DNA from: Sphingopyxis sp. PET50
Lineage (GTDB): Bacteria > Pseudomonadota > Alphaproteobacteria > Sphingomonadales > Sphingomonadaceae
Direction: 5' to 3'
NCBI RefSeq assembly: GCF_025244705.1
Contig: NZ_CP104207.1
Span: forward strand, 3,162,001 to 3,226,000
Length of the DNA stretch: 64,000 nt
How positions within the stretch are numbered: position 1 is the stretch's first letter; the number at the start of each line of letters is the position of its first letter. The translations under genes were made by a program, and so were the position numbers. Below are positions 48,736 to 62,753 of this stretch, one piece after another. The notes beneath the pieces were generated by a model that saw nothing but the letters and a program-made list of their open reading frames with translations, had not been told where the DNA came from and did no database searches.

Positions 48736-49968
48736 GCGGCGCGGCGACCGGCGAGACGAGTTTCAACCCGCGGCTGATCGCGGCGGTCGTCGGCATCGGC
48801 ATCGTCGCCTTCATCGCACTCTGGGCGCTGGTCGCGCTGGGGCCGCAGATGGGCAAGGGCAATGACGGCGGCGGCCATGCCCTGTCGAAGGCGGCGCCGG
48901 GCTATGCCGGGATCATCGACCTGGTCGAGCGCGCGGGGGCATCGGTCGAGGTGCGGCGGAAGACAGGACCCTATCGCTACGACGAATATGAACCACTGAT
49001 CGTGCTGACCCCGACCCACCGCACCCGGCCGGAGGAAATCGCCGAGCTGATCGCGGGCGCCGCGCGGGTCGGCGGTGCTCGTCGTCCTGCCCAAATGGGA
49101 AGCGGGGCGGATTCCCGGCACCGACACCAAGCCGGGATGGGTCAGCGCGGGCTATCCGATGACCCCGCCCGACAAGCTGCTGCCCGCCGACAGTTTCGGC
49201 ACGGTCGATATCCGCGCCGGCAAGGCGAAAGCCGGACGCGTCGTGGCGGCCCTCGCCGGACGCGCCATTCCGCTCGCGCTGCCCGGCAATGTCCAGACGA
49301 TTTCGGGCGACGGGCTCGACGTGCTGGCGGCGGGTCCCGGCGGCGGCGCGGTGCTCGCGCGGGCGCGCGAGCACGACTTCTATATCCTTGCCGACCCCGA
49401 CCTCATCAACAATTTCGCCTTTGCCTCGCGCGACGGCGCGCGCAGTGCGGCGATGCTGCTCGATGCCGTCGCCGAAGACGCGGAGGCCGACGGGCTTGCC
49501 TTCGACGTGACGCTGAACGGGCTCGGCGGCGGGCGCTCGCTGCTGCGTTTCGCCTTTGTGCCGCCGTTCATCGGCATCACCCTGTGCCTGATCGCGGCGG
49601 GGCTGTTCGCGCTGTGGCAGGCGTGGGCGCGCTTCGGCCCGGCGCTGAAACCCAGCCGGGCGATCCCGGTGTCGAAGGCGGCGCTGATCGCCAACAGCGC
49701 CGACCTGATCAAGCAGGCGGGCCGCGAGCTCGAGGGGGCCGGTTCCTATGTCGCCAGCCTGCGCGCGGCGATCGCGCGGCGGCTGCACGCCCCCGCGGGG
49801 CTCGACGCGGCGGCGACCGACAGCTGGATCGACCGCCACCTGCCGCCCGGCGGCAACCTGTTTTCCGCGCTCGCCCGGCGCCTGCCGCTCGCGCGCAACA
49901 ACCATGAATTCCTCGCAGACGCACAGGCGCTGCACGACATCAGGAAGGACTTAATCCGTGACAGCTAA
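48732..49968 (+). CDS. DUF4350 membrane protein, with one frame break
   Basis: The ATG at 48732 overlaps the previous stop. There is one N-terminal helix ([19 protein letters not shown]), a soluble domain ([34 protein letters not shown]) and, after a break near 49074 (GGCGGTGCTCG; one G less gives [11 protein letters not shown]), the rest with another helix near [17 protein letters not shown]. About 411 residues. The fold recalls DUF4350 proteins, which resemble glutamine-amidotransferase-like domains and accompany MoxR AAA ATPases. Confidence 0.75.
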
Positions 49969-50923
49969 TGACATCGCGCGCGTACAGGCGCTGGGCGCCG
50001 CGATCGACGCCGAGGTCGCCAAGGTCGTGTTCGGCCAGCAGCCGCTGACCCGGATGGTGACGATCGCGCTGCTCGCCGGCGGCCATGTGCTGCTCGAAGG
50101 GCCGCCGGGAACCGCGAAGACGTTGCTCGCGCAGGCGTTTGCGCGCGCGGTCGGCCTCGATTTCGGGCGCATCCAGTTCACCCCCGACCTGATGCCGGGC
50201 GACATATTGGGGTCGAACCTGTTCAACTTCCAGACGTCGAGCTTCACGCTGACCAAGGGGCCGATCTTCACCGAGCTGCTGCTCGCCGACGAAATCAACC
50301 GCACCCCGCCCAAGACGCAGGCGGCGCTGCTCGAGGCGATGCAGGAACGGCGGGTGACGATCAACGGCGAGCCGCACGCGATGAGCCCGCGCTTCACCGT
50401 GCTGGCGACGCAGAATCCGATCGAGCAGCAGGGCGTCTATCCGCTGCCCGAGGCGCAGCTCGACCGCTTCCTGTTCAAGCTGGTGGTCGATTATCCCGCG
50501 ATCGAGGAGGAGCGCCGGATCGTCGCCGAACATGGCGGGCGCTTCAAGAGCCCCGCGGTCGCCGACTTCGGCGTCGCGCAGGTCGCCGATGCCGCGGCGA
50601 TCGGCGAGGCGATCGACATCATCGCGACCGTCCGGCTGGCCGAGGAGATCGTCGACTATATCGTGCGCCTGATCCGCGCGACGCGCGAGAGCGCCGACCT
50701 CGAATGCGGCGCATCCCCGCGCGCCGCCTCGCTGCTCGCGCGCGCCGCGAGCGCCGCTGCGGCGCTCGACGGGCGCGACTATGTGATCCCTGACGATGTC
50801 CAGCGCCTCGCCGCCGGGGTGCTGCGCCACCGCGTCATCCTGTCGGCGGCGGCCGAGATAGAGGGCCGCAATGTCGAACAGGTCGTCGCCGCGCTGCTCG
50901 AACGCGAAGAGGTGCCGCGTTGA
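49958..50923 (+). CDS. MoxR family AAA+ ATPase
   Basis: The GTG start (49958) overlaps the DUF4350 stop. The 321 residues show the Walker [18 protein letters not shown], Walker [16 protein letters not shown], and sensor-1 [23 protein letters not shown] (cited in part). MoxR ATPases act as chaperones for von Willebrand-factor-domain or membrane proteins encoded nearby; the DUF58 protein downstream is the expected partner. Confidence 0.92.
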   Translation: MTANDIARVQALGAAIDAEVAKVVFGQQPLTRMVTIALLAGGHVLLEGPPGTAKTLLAQAFARAVGLDFGRIQFTPDLMPGDILGSNLFNFQTSSFTLTKGPIFTELLLADEINRTPPKTQAALLEAMQERRVTINGEPHAMSPRFTVLATQNPIEQQGVYPLPEAQLDRFLFKLVVDYPAIEEERRIVAEHGGRFKSPAVADFGVAQVADAAAIGEAIDIIATVRLAEEIVDYIVRLIRATRESADLECGASPRAASLLARAASAAAALDGRDYVIPDDVQRLAAGVLRHRVILSAAAEIEGRNVEQVVAALLEREEVPR

Positions 50924-52251
50924 TCTACCCCACCCGCCGCGCGGTCCTGTTGCTGCTGGCCGGCGCGCCGGTCGCGCTCCTGCTCGGGCTGATCCGGCCC
51001 GAGCTGTGGCTGGTCGCGCCGGGGTGGATCGGGTTCCTGATCGCCTGTCTGTTGATCGACGGACTGGCGGGTCCGAATCCCCGCAGCCTGAAACTCGATA
51101 CGCGCTTTCCGCATCAGGTCGGGGTCGGCGACCCGTTCGACCTGACGCTGATCGCGGCGAGCGAGCGCGGCGTGCCGCGAGGCGCCGAAATCGCGCTCGC
51201 GGTCGATGAGCGGCTGGCGGTGGGCGGACGGCTGGCGGGCGCGATGCGTGCCGCGGATCGGGCCGAGGGCAAGCGCCAGGCGCTGGTCGCCACCCTGGCA
51301 CTCGCCGCGTCGCGGCGCGGCAAGGCGGGCATCGACGCAGCGTGGATCCGCTGGCGCGGGCCGCTCGGCCTGGTGTGGAAGCAGCGCAAATTCGGCATCG
51401 ACGGCAGCATCGCGGTGGTCCCCAGCCTGCGCGCGGTGACCGAGGAGGGCAGCCGCCTGTTCCAGCGCAACAGCTGGTTCGGGCTGCGCCAGCAGCGCAT
51501 GCGCGGCGAGGGCGCCGAATTCGAGGCGCTCGCCGAATATCAGCCCGGCATGGACCGGCGCGCGATCGACTGGAACGCGTCGGCGCGCCATGTGAAACTG
51601 TTCGCCAAGGAATATCGCGTCGAGCGCGACAACCGCGTCGTGCTGGCGATCGACGCCGGGCGGACGATGGCCGAGCCGGTCGGCGACATGCCGCGCGTCG
51701 ACCGCGCGGTGTCGGCGGCGCTGCTGCTCGCCTATGTCGGGCTGAAGCTCAACGACCGGATCAGCTTGTTCTCCTTCGCCGCCAAGCCGCAGGCGATGAC
51801 CCCCGCCTATATGCACACGCAGGATTTCCCGGCGCTGCAACGCGCCGCGAGCCTGATCGACTATGCGCCGGTGGAGAGCAATTTCACCCTCGCGCTGACG
51901 ACGCTTTCGGCGCAGCTCAACCGCCGCTCGCTGATCATCCTGTTCACCGAATTCACCGACGCGACGAGCGCCGACCTGATGATCCGCGCCGCCGGACGGC
52001 TGGTGAAGAAGCATCGCTTGCTGTTCGTCGTGCTACGGGACGAGGAGTTGGAGACCGAGGAACGCCGCCGCCCCGAAAGCGCCGCCGATGTCACGCGCTC
52101 GAATGTCGCCGCCGCGATGCTGCGCGACCGGCAGCTCGTCATCGCACGCTTGCAGCGGCTCGGCGCCGACGTGCTCGAAGTGCCCGCCGACGCGATGGCG
52201 GGCGGGGTGATCGACGCCTATCTCGATATCAAGCGCGAGGGCAGCCTGTGA
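50920..52251 (+). CDS. DUF58 domain protein
   Basis: A TTG start (50920) overlaps the moxR stop. Two N-terminal membrane helices ([17 protein letters not shown] and [17 protein letters not shown]) lead to the DUF58 core: [19 protein letters not shown] and a vWA-like stretch [13 protein letters not shown]. It is 443 residues. DUF58 proteins pair with MoxR and are thought to act in envelope or complex assembly. The frame is intact. Confidence 0.9.
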   Translation: MIYPTRRAVLLLLAGAPVALLLGLIRPELWLVAPGWIGFLIACLLIDGLAGPNPRSLKLDTRFPHQVGVGDPFDLTLIAASERGVPRGAEIALAVDERLAVGGRLAGAMRAADRAEGKRQALVATLALAASRRGKAGIDAAWIRWRGPLGLVWKQRKFGIDGSIAVVPSLRAVTEEGSRLFQRNSWFGLRQQRMRGEGAEFEALAEYQPGMDRRAIDWNASARHVKLFAKEYRVERDNRVVLAIDAGRTMAEPVGDMPRVDRAVSAALLLAYVGLKLNDRISLFSFAAKPQAMTPAYMHTQDFPALQRAASLIDYAPVESNFTLALTTLSAQLNRRSLIILFTEFTDATSADLMIRAAGRLVKKHRLLFVVLRDEELETEERRRPESAADVTRSNVAAAMLRDRQLVIARLQRLGADVLEVPADAMAGGVIDAYLDIKREGSL

Positions 52252-53282
52252 TCGCGCCCGCCGCCGCCGCGCTCGACGCGCCCAGCTTTTCGACCAGCCG
52301 TTTCCGCGCCGAGCGCGAGGCCGACTGGATCGCCTTCGACGCGCTGCTCACGCGGCTCGAGAAAAGAGGCGCCAAGGGGCTGTCGAGCGAGGAATTGCTC
52401 CAGCTTCCCGTGCTGTATCGCGCGACCCTGTCGTCGCTGTCGATCGCGCGCGCCACCAGCCTCGACAAGGCGCTGCTCGACCATCTCGAAGCCCTGTCGA
52501 TGCGCGGCTATTTCCTGATCTATGGCGTGCGCCAGTCGCGCCTCGACCGCCTGACGCGCTTCTTTACGCGCGACTGGCCGTTGGCGGTGCAGGCGGTGTG
52601 GAAAGAAACGCTGATTATTGCGCTCGTCATCATCCTTGGCGCGCTGACCAGTTGGTTGCTGGTCACCAACCAGCCCGAATGGTTCTATAATTTCATTCCC
52701 GAAGAATTAGCGGGCGGGCGCGATCCGCGCGCGACGACCGAATTTCTGCGGCAGACGATCGGCCATGGCCCGGCGGCGGCCGAGGAAGAGAGCGGCGGGC
52801 TGCATATTTTTGCCAGCTATTTGTTCACGCATAACAGCCGCGTTTCGATCATGTCCTTCGCGCTGGGTTTCGCCTTTGGCGTGCCGACGATGATGCTCGA
52901 ATTTTATCAGGGCATCAATCTGGGCGCGATCGTCGCGGTGTTCACCGGCAAGGGGCTGGGTTATGATTTCGGCGGCTGGCTGTTCATCCACGGGACCACC
53001 GAGCTGTTCGCCGCCGCGCTGTCGGGGGCGGCGGGGCTGCGCATCGGCGCCGCGGTGGTCTTTCCGGGCGCGCGCAGCCGGTTGCAGGCGGCATCCGACG
53101 CCGGGCGCACCGCGGGCAAGGTAATGGTCGGTGTCATCCTGATGCTGCTCGTCGCCGGGCTGCTCGAAGGTTTCGGGCGCCAGCTGATCACCGACACGCT
53201 GATGCGATACGGCATCGGCACGCTGATGCTGATTTTCTGGCTCGGCTATTATTACGTACCGCGGCGGAGCGCCGCGACATGA
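52248..53282 (+). CDS. Stage II sporulation protein M-like (SpoIIM) membrane protein
   Basis: A GTG start (52248) overlaps the DUF58 stop. Residues 1-95 are soluble and helical. Then five or six membrane helices follow with FASYLFTHNSRVSIMSFALG, EFYQGINLGAIVAVF and LFIHGTTELFAAALSG, the SpoIIM-family signature. It is 344 residues. Despite the name these proteins occur in non-spore formers beside MoxR/DUF58 and RDD genes. Confidence 0.85.
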   Translation: MIAPAAAALDAPSFSTSRFRAEREADWIAFDALLTRLEKRGAKGLSSEELLQLPVLYRATLSSLSIARATSLDKALLDHLEALSMRGYFLIYGVRQSRLDRLTRFFTRDWPLAVQAVWKETLIIALVIILGALTSWLLVTNQPEWFYNFIPEELAGGRDPRATTEFLRQTIGHGPAAAEEESGGLHIFASYLFTHNSRVSIMSFALGFAFGVPTMMLEFYQGINLGAIVAVFTGKGLGYDFGGWLFIHGTTELFAAALSGAAGLRIGAAVVFPGARSRLQAASDAGRTAGKVMVGVILMLLVAGLLEGFGRQLITDTLMRYGIGTLMLIFWLGYYYVPRRSAAT

Positions 53283-54148
53283 GCGCCGCCGCCACTGCCA
53301 AATCGCGGACCGCTCAGAAGGGCAAGGTCCGGCAGTTCATCACGCCCGAGGGCGTCGATCTGGAGCTGCGGATCGCGAGTTCGGGGCTGCGGTTCGGGGC
53401 GCTGATCGTCGATATCTCGCTGATCGTCGTGATCCTGTTCCTCTTCTCGCTGCTGATGCTCTGGGTCGGCTTCGCATCACAGTCGAGCATCGCTATCTCC
53501 ATCTGGCTGCTCGGCTTCTTTGTCCTGCGGACCTTCTGGTTCATCGGCTTCGAGCTGGGTCAGCGCGCCGCGACGCCGGGCAAGCGCCTGATGGGCATTC
53601 GCGTCGTCGCGCGCGACGGCGGGCGGCTGACCGCCGATGCGGTGGTCGCGCGCAACCTGATCCGCGAGCTTGAACTCTTTCTGCCGCTGATGATGCTCGG
53701 CTTCGGCGCGGGCGAGGACACGGTGTCGGGATGGACCGTGCTCGCCGGATTGCTGTGGTCGCTGACGCTCAGCCTGTTCCTGCTGTTCAACAAGGACCGG
53801 ATGCGGATGGGCGACCTGATCGCCGGCACCTGGGTGGTGATGGCGCAAAGGTCGAAGCTCGACCGCGACATCGCCGCCGAGGCCGAAGCGAGCGGCCCGA
53901 TGCAGTTCACCGACGCGGAACTCGCGGTTTACGGCATTTTCGAGCTGCAGGAGCTCGAGCGGGTCTTGCGCATCCGCGAACCGCGCGCCATGCGCGAGGT
54001 CGCGGACACGATCCGCGCCAAGATCGGGCGGCCGGTGGCGGAAGAGGACGACGTCTTCCTGCTCTCCTATTACCGGCAGCTCAAAGCCCGGCTCGAACGC
54101 AAATTGCTGTTCGGCAAGCGGCGAGAGGATAAATATGCCAGCGACTGA
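53279..54148 (+). CDS. RDD family membrane protein
   Basis: The ATG overlaps the SpoIIM stop. The RDD domain has LRFGALIVDISLIVVILF (R and D in helix one), ELGQRAATPGKRLMGIRVVA and MRMGDLIAGTWVVM. A charged C-terminal region of about 90 residues follows. It is 289 residues. It is the last of six overlapping genes and itself overlaps the nitroreductase start by 14 bp. Confidence 0.87.
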   Translation: MSAAATAKSRTAQKGKVRQFITPEGVDLELRIASSGLRFGALIVDISLIVVILFLFSLLMLWVGFASQSSIAISIWLLGFFVLRTFWFIGFELGQRAATPGKRLMGIRVVARDGGRLTADAVVARNLIRELELFLPLMMLGFGAGEDTVSGWTVLAGLLWSLTLSLFLLFNKDRMRMGDLIAGTWVVMAQRSKLDRDIAAEAEASGPMQFTDAELAVYGIFELQELERVLRIREPRAMREVADTIRAKIGRPVAEEDDVFLLSYYRQLKARLERKLLFGKRREDKYASD

Positions 54149-54837
54149 CACCGCGACGCTTTCGGTCACCGCAGCCCTGCACAAGCGCCGGTCGGTGCGC
54201 GCCTTCACCGGCCGGCCGGTCGATCCGGCGCTGCTCGCACAGATTTTCGCCGCCGCGCAGCGCGCGCCGTCGGGCGGCAATCTCCAGCCGTGGCAGGCGG
54301 TCGTGCTGGCGGGCGAACCGTGGCAGGCGGTGAAGGATGCGGTCGCGGCGCGCATCGCGATGGGGCGCGAGGGGTATCAACCCGAATATGACATCTATCC
54401 CAAGGGGCTGACCGACCCGTGGGAAACGCGGCGTTTCGGGGTCGGCGAGGGTCTCTACGCCGCGCTCGGCATCCCGCGCGAGGACAAAAGGGGCCTAGCT
54501 CGCCCAGTTCATGAACAATTATACCGGTTTCGGCGCGCCGGTGATGCTGTTCCTCCATTGCTCGCGGATCATGGGGCCGCCGCAATGGTCCGACATGGGC
54601 ATGTGGCTGCAATCGGTGATGCTGCTGCTCGTCGAACATGGCCTCGCCAGCTGTCCGCAGGAATGCTGGGCGATGTACGGCGAGACGATCCGCCAGGCGC
54701 TCGGCCTCGGCGACGACCAGATCCTCTTCACCGGCCTCGCCATCGGCTATGCCGACGAGGATGCGGCGGTGAACCAATGGCCGGTGCCGCGCGTTGGCAT
54801 CGACGAAGCGGTCGATTTCCGGGGATTTGCGCCATGA
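54135..54837 (+). CDS. Nitroreductase family protein, with one frame break
   Basis: The FMN-binding pieces are HKRRSVRAFTGRPVD, AQRAPSGGNLQPWQAVV and, after a break at 54498 (AGGGGCCTAGCTCG; without T, RGQLAQFMNNYTGF), GMWLQSVMLLLVEHGLASCPQ and FTGLAIGYADE. About 233 residues. Such enzymes reduce nitro groups or quinones with NAD(P)H. It is coupled to the RDD gene by a 14-bp overlap. Confidence 0.85.
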
Positions 54838-55364
54838 GCAGAAAGCGTGCCTGGTGGCGTTACAGCACCGCCCTGCCGATAACGCTGGCGGTGGCGAGCT
54901 GCGCCGCGGTGCCGACACCGGCGCCCATGCCGGCGCCCGCTCCGGTTGCCGCAGTTCCGGCGCCTGCGCCGCTGCCGCCGCCGGCATGCCGGCAAAGCCG
55001 TGGGACGAGCGCCGGCTCGACGCCGGCGAATGGCGCTATGACGCGGGATCGCGCACCGCGACCTTCGCGCAGGCGGGCGTCGCGGCGCCGCTGCTGACGA
55101 TGGCGTGCAGCGGCGGCTCGATCGAAATGACGGCGGGGCTCGGCGCGGGGGCCGAAGCGTTCGACGTCGATCTCAAGACCAGCGCCGGAAGCGACCGGCT
55201 GCGCCTGACGGGCGGACGCGTCGCGCTCGGCAGCCGCGACGTACGCCTCGACCGCATCGCCTTCAGCCGCGGACGTTTTGCCCTGGAAGCAAGCAACGGC
55301 AGCTCCCTGACCTTGCCCGTCCAGTCCGAAATCGGCCGAGCTGATCGAGGATTGCCGGGGGTAG
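54834..55364 (+). CDS. Lipoprotein, function unknown, with two frame breaks
   Basis: The ATG at 54834 overlaps the nitroreductase stop. A signal with lipobox (ITLAVASC) is followed by a Pro/Ala repeat (PTPAPMPAPAPVAAVPAPAP), then after a break near 54990 a globular domain (KPWDERRLDAGEWRYDAGS, LLTMACSGGSIEMTAG, SRGRFALEASNGSSLT). A second break near 55344 (ATCGGCCGAG; one G less) gives the C-terminus IAELIEDCRG. About 176 residues. The first break needs one added base. Confidence 0.6.
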
Positions 55365-55417
55365 GACGCCATCCCCGCCAGAACATCGAGCGTTAAGTCC
55401 GCATCACACCATCGACC

Positions 55418-55509
55418 CGTTCGTGCTGCGCTTGTCGAAGCACCGTTCTTCTTCTTCTTCTGCCGTGGAAAGTGAAGAACAGCCCTTCGACACGCTCAGG
55501 GCAAACGGA
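55418..55509. repeat. Inverted repeat of the GAGCTTGTCGAAG family, copy 2
   Basis: CCGTTCGTGCTGCGCTTGTCGAAGCACCGTTCTT (from 55418) faces GAAGAACAGCCCTTCGACACGCTCAGGGCAAACGG (55475-55509 extent). It differs from copy 1 at 45553 by one compensating base pair (GAGC to GCGC; CTCA unchanged elsewhere), with a TTC-rich loop. No gene lies in the ~210-bp gap. Confidence 0.85.
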
Positions 55510-55577
55510 CGAGAATGATGCACGCCGAATGCACGGAGCTCTACGAGGTGACGGCCGCGAAGGCGGGGCGCAACGGG

Positions 55578-56013
55578 TCAGCCCGCCAACTCGACCGTCC
55601 CGCCCTTGATCCAGCCCCAGCGGCACGGCCCCTGATATTCGCGCGCGGTGCGCACCGGTCGGCCGATGCCGCACAGCGAGGCATCGCCCCCCGGCGCGGG
55701 GAAGATGACGCCGAACCAGGCGTCGTCGTCGCTCGCTTCGCACAGCGACACCGGGGCACCGCCCGCGAGCTTCGCCTTGATCACGCGTGTTTCGCCCGGC
55801 GCCCAATAGACGTCGGTACCGCCCGCCTTGACCCGCGAGCTGCTGACGCAGGCGGGCAGCTGCGGCCCTTCGGTGCCGATCCGTACCGGGCGCGACGCGA
55901 GCGGTTCGTGCGGCGACGGCCGGTGCGTTGTCGGGCGGCGGCGCGGGCTGCGAGCAGGCGGCGAGCGACGGGGCGATTGCCAGAGTAAGCGCGGCGGCGA
56001 GACATGGTTTCAT
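55578..56013 (-). CDS. Secreted lipoprotein, function unknown, with one frame break
   Basis: A signal with lipobox (MKPCLAAALTLAIAPSLAAC) is followed by a Pro-rich linker. The break near 55885 (CCCGGTACGG; one G less gives APVRIGTEGPQLPACV) leads to a beta-rich domain with several Cys (CVSSS, SLCEASDDDAWF, SLCGIGRPV, GPCRWGWIKGG). About 144 residues. It is divergent from gyrB. No family is recognised. Confidence 0.6.
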
Positions 56014-56026
56014 GCCGCGAAACTAG

Positions 56027-58703
<2,677 letters not shown>

Positions 58704-58728
58704 CCGCAGATTTGGTTCGGCTCGACGC

Positions 58729-58757
58729 GCGGCGGCTTGCCTTGGCTAAGCCGCCGC
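58729..58757 (+). terminator. Hairpin after gyrB
   Basis: GCGGCGGCTT (58729-58738) pairs perfectly with AAGCCGCCGC (58748-58757) around a 9-base loop. TGCTCTT follows, a weak T tract. Confidence 0.55.
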
Positions 58758-58791
58758 TGCTCTTGGCGCGTCCACCAAAAGGGGATGTGCC

Positions 58792-59194
<403 letters not shown>

Positions 59195-59208
59195 AAATCC
59201 GCGCCCGC

Positions 59209-61636
59209 TCAGGTGATCCAGCTGCTGATCGTGTCGAATTTCCAGCGATTGTCTTCGAAGCGCAGCCGAAAGGTACCGCCGGTCCATCCCGCCGACCAGA
59301 TCGCATAGCCCCGGTCGCGCGCGCGGTTGAAGACGATCGCGGGCATTTCGACGGCCCGGAAATCGGGGCTCTTGCGCGCCAGCGCCGCCATGTGCCGCTG
59401 CGAATAGACGATGATCGGACGGTCGCTGCTGAGGCAGGCGAAATCGGCGGGGTTGCCGAGCAGGAAGACCGCGCGCGGCGGCCCCATCGCCGCGTCGCCC
59501 CATTGGCCGATCCGCGCGTCAAGGTTGGCCTCGGCCATATCGAGCGGTTCGACGATCGGTGTCGCCTTGATCTCGAACAACTGGTCGAGCAGCGCGATCC
59601 GCGCCCCCTGTTCGTTCGATAGCGGCCCGCAGGCGGCCGTCGGCTGCGACCCGACGAGCATGGGCGCGTCCTCGCCGGCCGTATCGAGCAGCAGATGGCG
59701 TTCGGCGATATCGCTGAAACCGTCGCCGTCGCTGTCGCGTTCGAGGTCGGCGACCGGGATTGCGAGATAGAGGTCGGACTGCTTCCGGCGCGTCGCCAGC
59801 GCGACCGGCGGATAAGTGATTGATGCGGTGTCGAGCAGCGCGACCTCGACCTCCACATTGATCACCCCGTCGGCGCCGAGCAGGGGCATGCGCGCCTCCG
59901 CCGGCACGACATAAGGAAAGCGGTCGGCGAGGCCCGTGTAAAGCGGCGGCTGCCAATGCTTGCCGCCGTCGCCGGACAGGTGAATCCAATAGCCCCCGGC
60001 CGACACCTCCCCCGAAGGATCGAAATTCTGCGACAGGCTGACCGCGACGGCGCGGCTGCCCGCGCGTTCGAAGCGGACGGGCAGGAAGTCGGGCGGCAAG
60101 GCCGCGGCGTCCTTGGGCCAGGTCGAGGGCTTTGCGGCCGCCTTGCGCCACATATCCGGGAGGGCGAGCACGGCGAAAGCGGTTTCGTCGGGGTCGACGC
60201 TCTTGCGACCGGCGCGCAGGTCGCGCTCTCCCCCGCGGGCCTTCGCATCGCTGGCCGCGGCGTCGAGCGCCGCAACGCTCCGTTCACGCGCCGCGGCGAA
60301 GCCGGGAATATCGAGCGCAAGCAGCGCCGCCGTCTGCCGCTGTTTCCTGCCCGCGTCATAGGCGTCGGGATCGGTGACGGCGGCATAGGCCACCGACTGC
60401 CACAAATCCGCGCAAATTCCCGCGAAATGCTCGGCATCGAATATCCGGCAGCCCAGTTCGGCAAAGCCGTCATCGGCATCGCTGATTCTGCGTCGCGAAG
60501 CCGGTTTCGGCAAGCAGATAGGGATCGTCGCCCGGATGATGGAGGAAATGGTCGAGCATCGCATAGCTCAGCCATTCATTGTCCGACCCGCGACCGTTGC
60601 CGCAATCGCGTTCGTCATCCTTCGGATCGGCGGGCGTGGAAAGGCATTGCAGCATCCGGGCGGCGGCGGCCGCGCCGCCCGTCTCGGCGATCAGGGCCTC
60701 GGCTTCGGCGCGGCGACCCGAAACGGCGTAGCCCGCGGCGATGCCCAGCAGGATGCCGCGCATTCGGTCCTGCTTTTCGAGATCGACCGGCAGGCCGTCG
60801 ATCACGGTCGAAACCGGTCCCATCTCGCCCTTTCGCAGCAAGGCCCGAAGCGTCGCCGGCTGTCCGTCGAAAAGCGCAATCGCCGCATCGCTCTGGCCGG
60901 TTTCGAGCAGCAAGGCGATACGGCGCAGGACCAGATGCGCCAGCAGCGCATCGCGGTCGGCCGCCGGGACGTTCGCCAGCGCATCGGGACCCGTGAGCCA
61001 GGCATAGAGCGCCTGCGCGTCTGCAGGGGCGAGCGAGCCATAGTCGGCGGCGCGGATCAGCGGGGCGGCGAGCGGCGCTTCTCCGGCGGCGGCGGCGCGC
61101 AGGAAATTCTCGCCGCAAGTGGCGCTGTTCGCGATCAGCCAGGCGTCGCCCACCCGGTCGCGCGCGCCGGCCATCAGCGCGTCGAAGTCGGCCGCGCTGC
61201 ATTCATCGAAGCTGTCATCGAAGTCTTCGAAGCTCATCGCGGCCGCCTGCAGCACGAGCGGGGACCGGCCGCTGCCGGCGACCAACGCCAGGAAGCGCCG
61301 CCGGATGCCGTCGCGCAGTGCCGCTCGCTTGGCGGTATCGCGCCCAAAGGCGAAGCCGGCCGCGTCGGCTTCGACCCAGAGCCGGACGAGTTCGGCCATG
61401 TGCGGAACCGAAAGACCATATTGGGGCGCCAGCGCCGCAATCGCCGCCTCGCGATTCTTGCCCGACAGCGCCTTGTGGACATCGGCCTCCCAGCCTTTGA
61501 ACGGCTGGGAATCATAGGACATATAGCTCGTCCCGCCGTCGAGGAAGGCTTCGACCTGCTTGTCCGAAAGACCGGTGCCGGGCGCCGCGCCCCACAGCAA
61601 AGGCATCGCCGCGACCATCAGCCAGTATTTTTTCAT
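59209..61636 (-). CDS. Large secreted protein of unknown function with a calcium-loop motif, one frame break
   Basis: The ATG at 61636 gives MKKYWLMVAAMPLLWGAA, a signal peptide. The N-terminal ~370 residues are helical and repeat-like (AALAPQYGLSVPHMAEL, LIAETGGAAAAARML), perhaps Sel1/TPR-like. A break near 60490 is repaired by removing one base (FATQISDADDGFAELG). The C-terminal part is beta-rich and contains DSDGDGFSDIAERHLL, a calcium-binding EF/thrombospondin-3-like loop. About 808 residues. No family is recognised. Confidence 0.6.
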
Positions 61637-61723
61637 CGCATCCCCCAAGCCCGGCCTCGGCTACGCCGCTCTCATGCAGCGGTGATACATTGTTACATTA
61701 CCGGCGCAAGAGGATAGCGTCGA

Positions 61724-62654
61724 TCAGTCGAACACCGACCAGCCCGCGGCATAGGCGAAATGTTCGAGCGCGATCGCGCCGACGAGCGAGGTGCCCGCTT
61801 CGTTGAGGCCCGGCGACCAGACCGCGATCGAGCCCTGCCCCGGCGCGATGCAGAGGATGCCGCCGCCGACGCCGCTCTTGCCCGGCAGGCCGACGCGAAA
61901 GGCGAATTCGCCGCTGTTGTCGTAATGGCCGCAGAGCATCATGATCGCGTTGATGCGCCGCGCCCGGTGCGGTTCGATCAGCTGTTCGCCGGTCAGCGGG
62001 TCGCGGCCCTCCATGGCGAGGAACAGCCCGGCCTTCGCGAGCTGGTTGCAGCTCATCGCGATGGCGCACTGGCGGAAATAGACGCCGAGCGTCGTTTCGA
62101 CGGGCTCGCGCAGATTGCCGAAGGCGTCCATGAAATGGGTCAGGCTGCGGTTGCGGGCGCCGGTTTCGGATTCGGAGAAGGCGACGTCGAGGTCGATCCC
62201 GACCGCCTCGTCGCCGGCGCGGGCACGCATGAAGGCGAGGATTTCCTCGACCGTCGCATCGAGGTCGCGGCCGTCGATCAGCCGGTCGGTGGTCGCGATG
62301 GCGCTCGGCGTTGATGAAGGGGTTGCGCGGCACCCCCTGCTCGTTTTCGAGCTGGACGATCGAGTTGAAGGCGCTGCCCGACGGTTCGCGGCCGACGCTG
62401 TCCCAGAGCGAGCTGCCGACGCGGCGGAGCGCGAGGGCGAGCGTGAAGACCTTCGACACCGACTGGATCGAGAAGGCCTCCTCCGCGTCGCCGGCGGTGT
62501 GGACGGTGCCGTCGGGAAGCGCGAGCGCCATGCCGAAGCGCATCGGATCGACCTTCGCCAGCGCCGGGATATAGTCGGCGACCTTGCCCTGGCCGCGGTG
62601 CGGCAGGGCGACGTCATAGGCCTCGGCGAGGCAGCGGGCGAGGTCGGCGGTCAT
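61724..62654 (-). CDS. glsA: Glutaminase A, with one frame break
   Basis: The beta-lactamase-like fold motifs are [16 protein letters not shown] (catalytic SxxK) and [16 protein letters not shown]. After a break near 62312 (AACGCCGAGCGCC; one A less gives the family's [11 protein letters not shown]), [32 protein letters not shown] and [15 protein letters not shown] follow. The enzyme hydrolyses glutamine to glutamate and ammonia. About 309 residues. The ATG at 62654 is used. Confidence 0.9.
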
Positions 62655-62753
62655 GACTTTTCCTAGCAACTTTACTCGCGATTGCATGTATTTTCATTTT
62701 CCTGAAAATATTCTATGAAATGGAAATCATCTGCACGACTCGGGAGACAGGTC

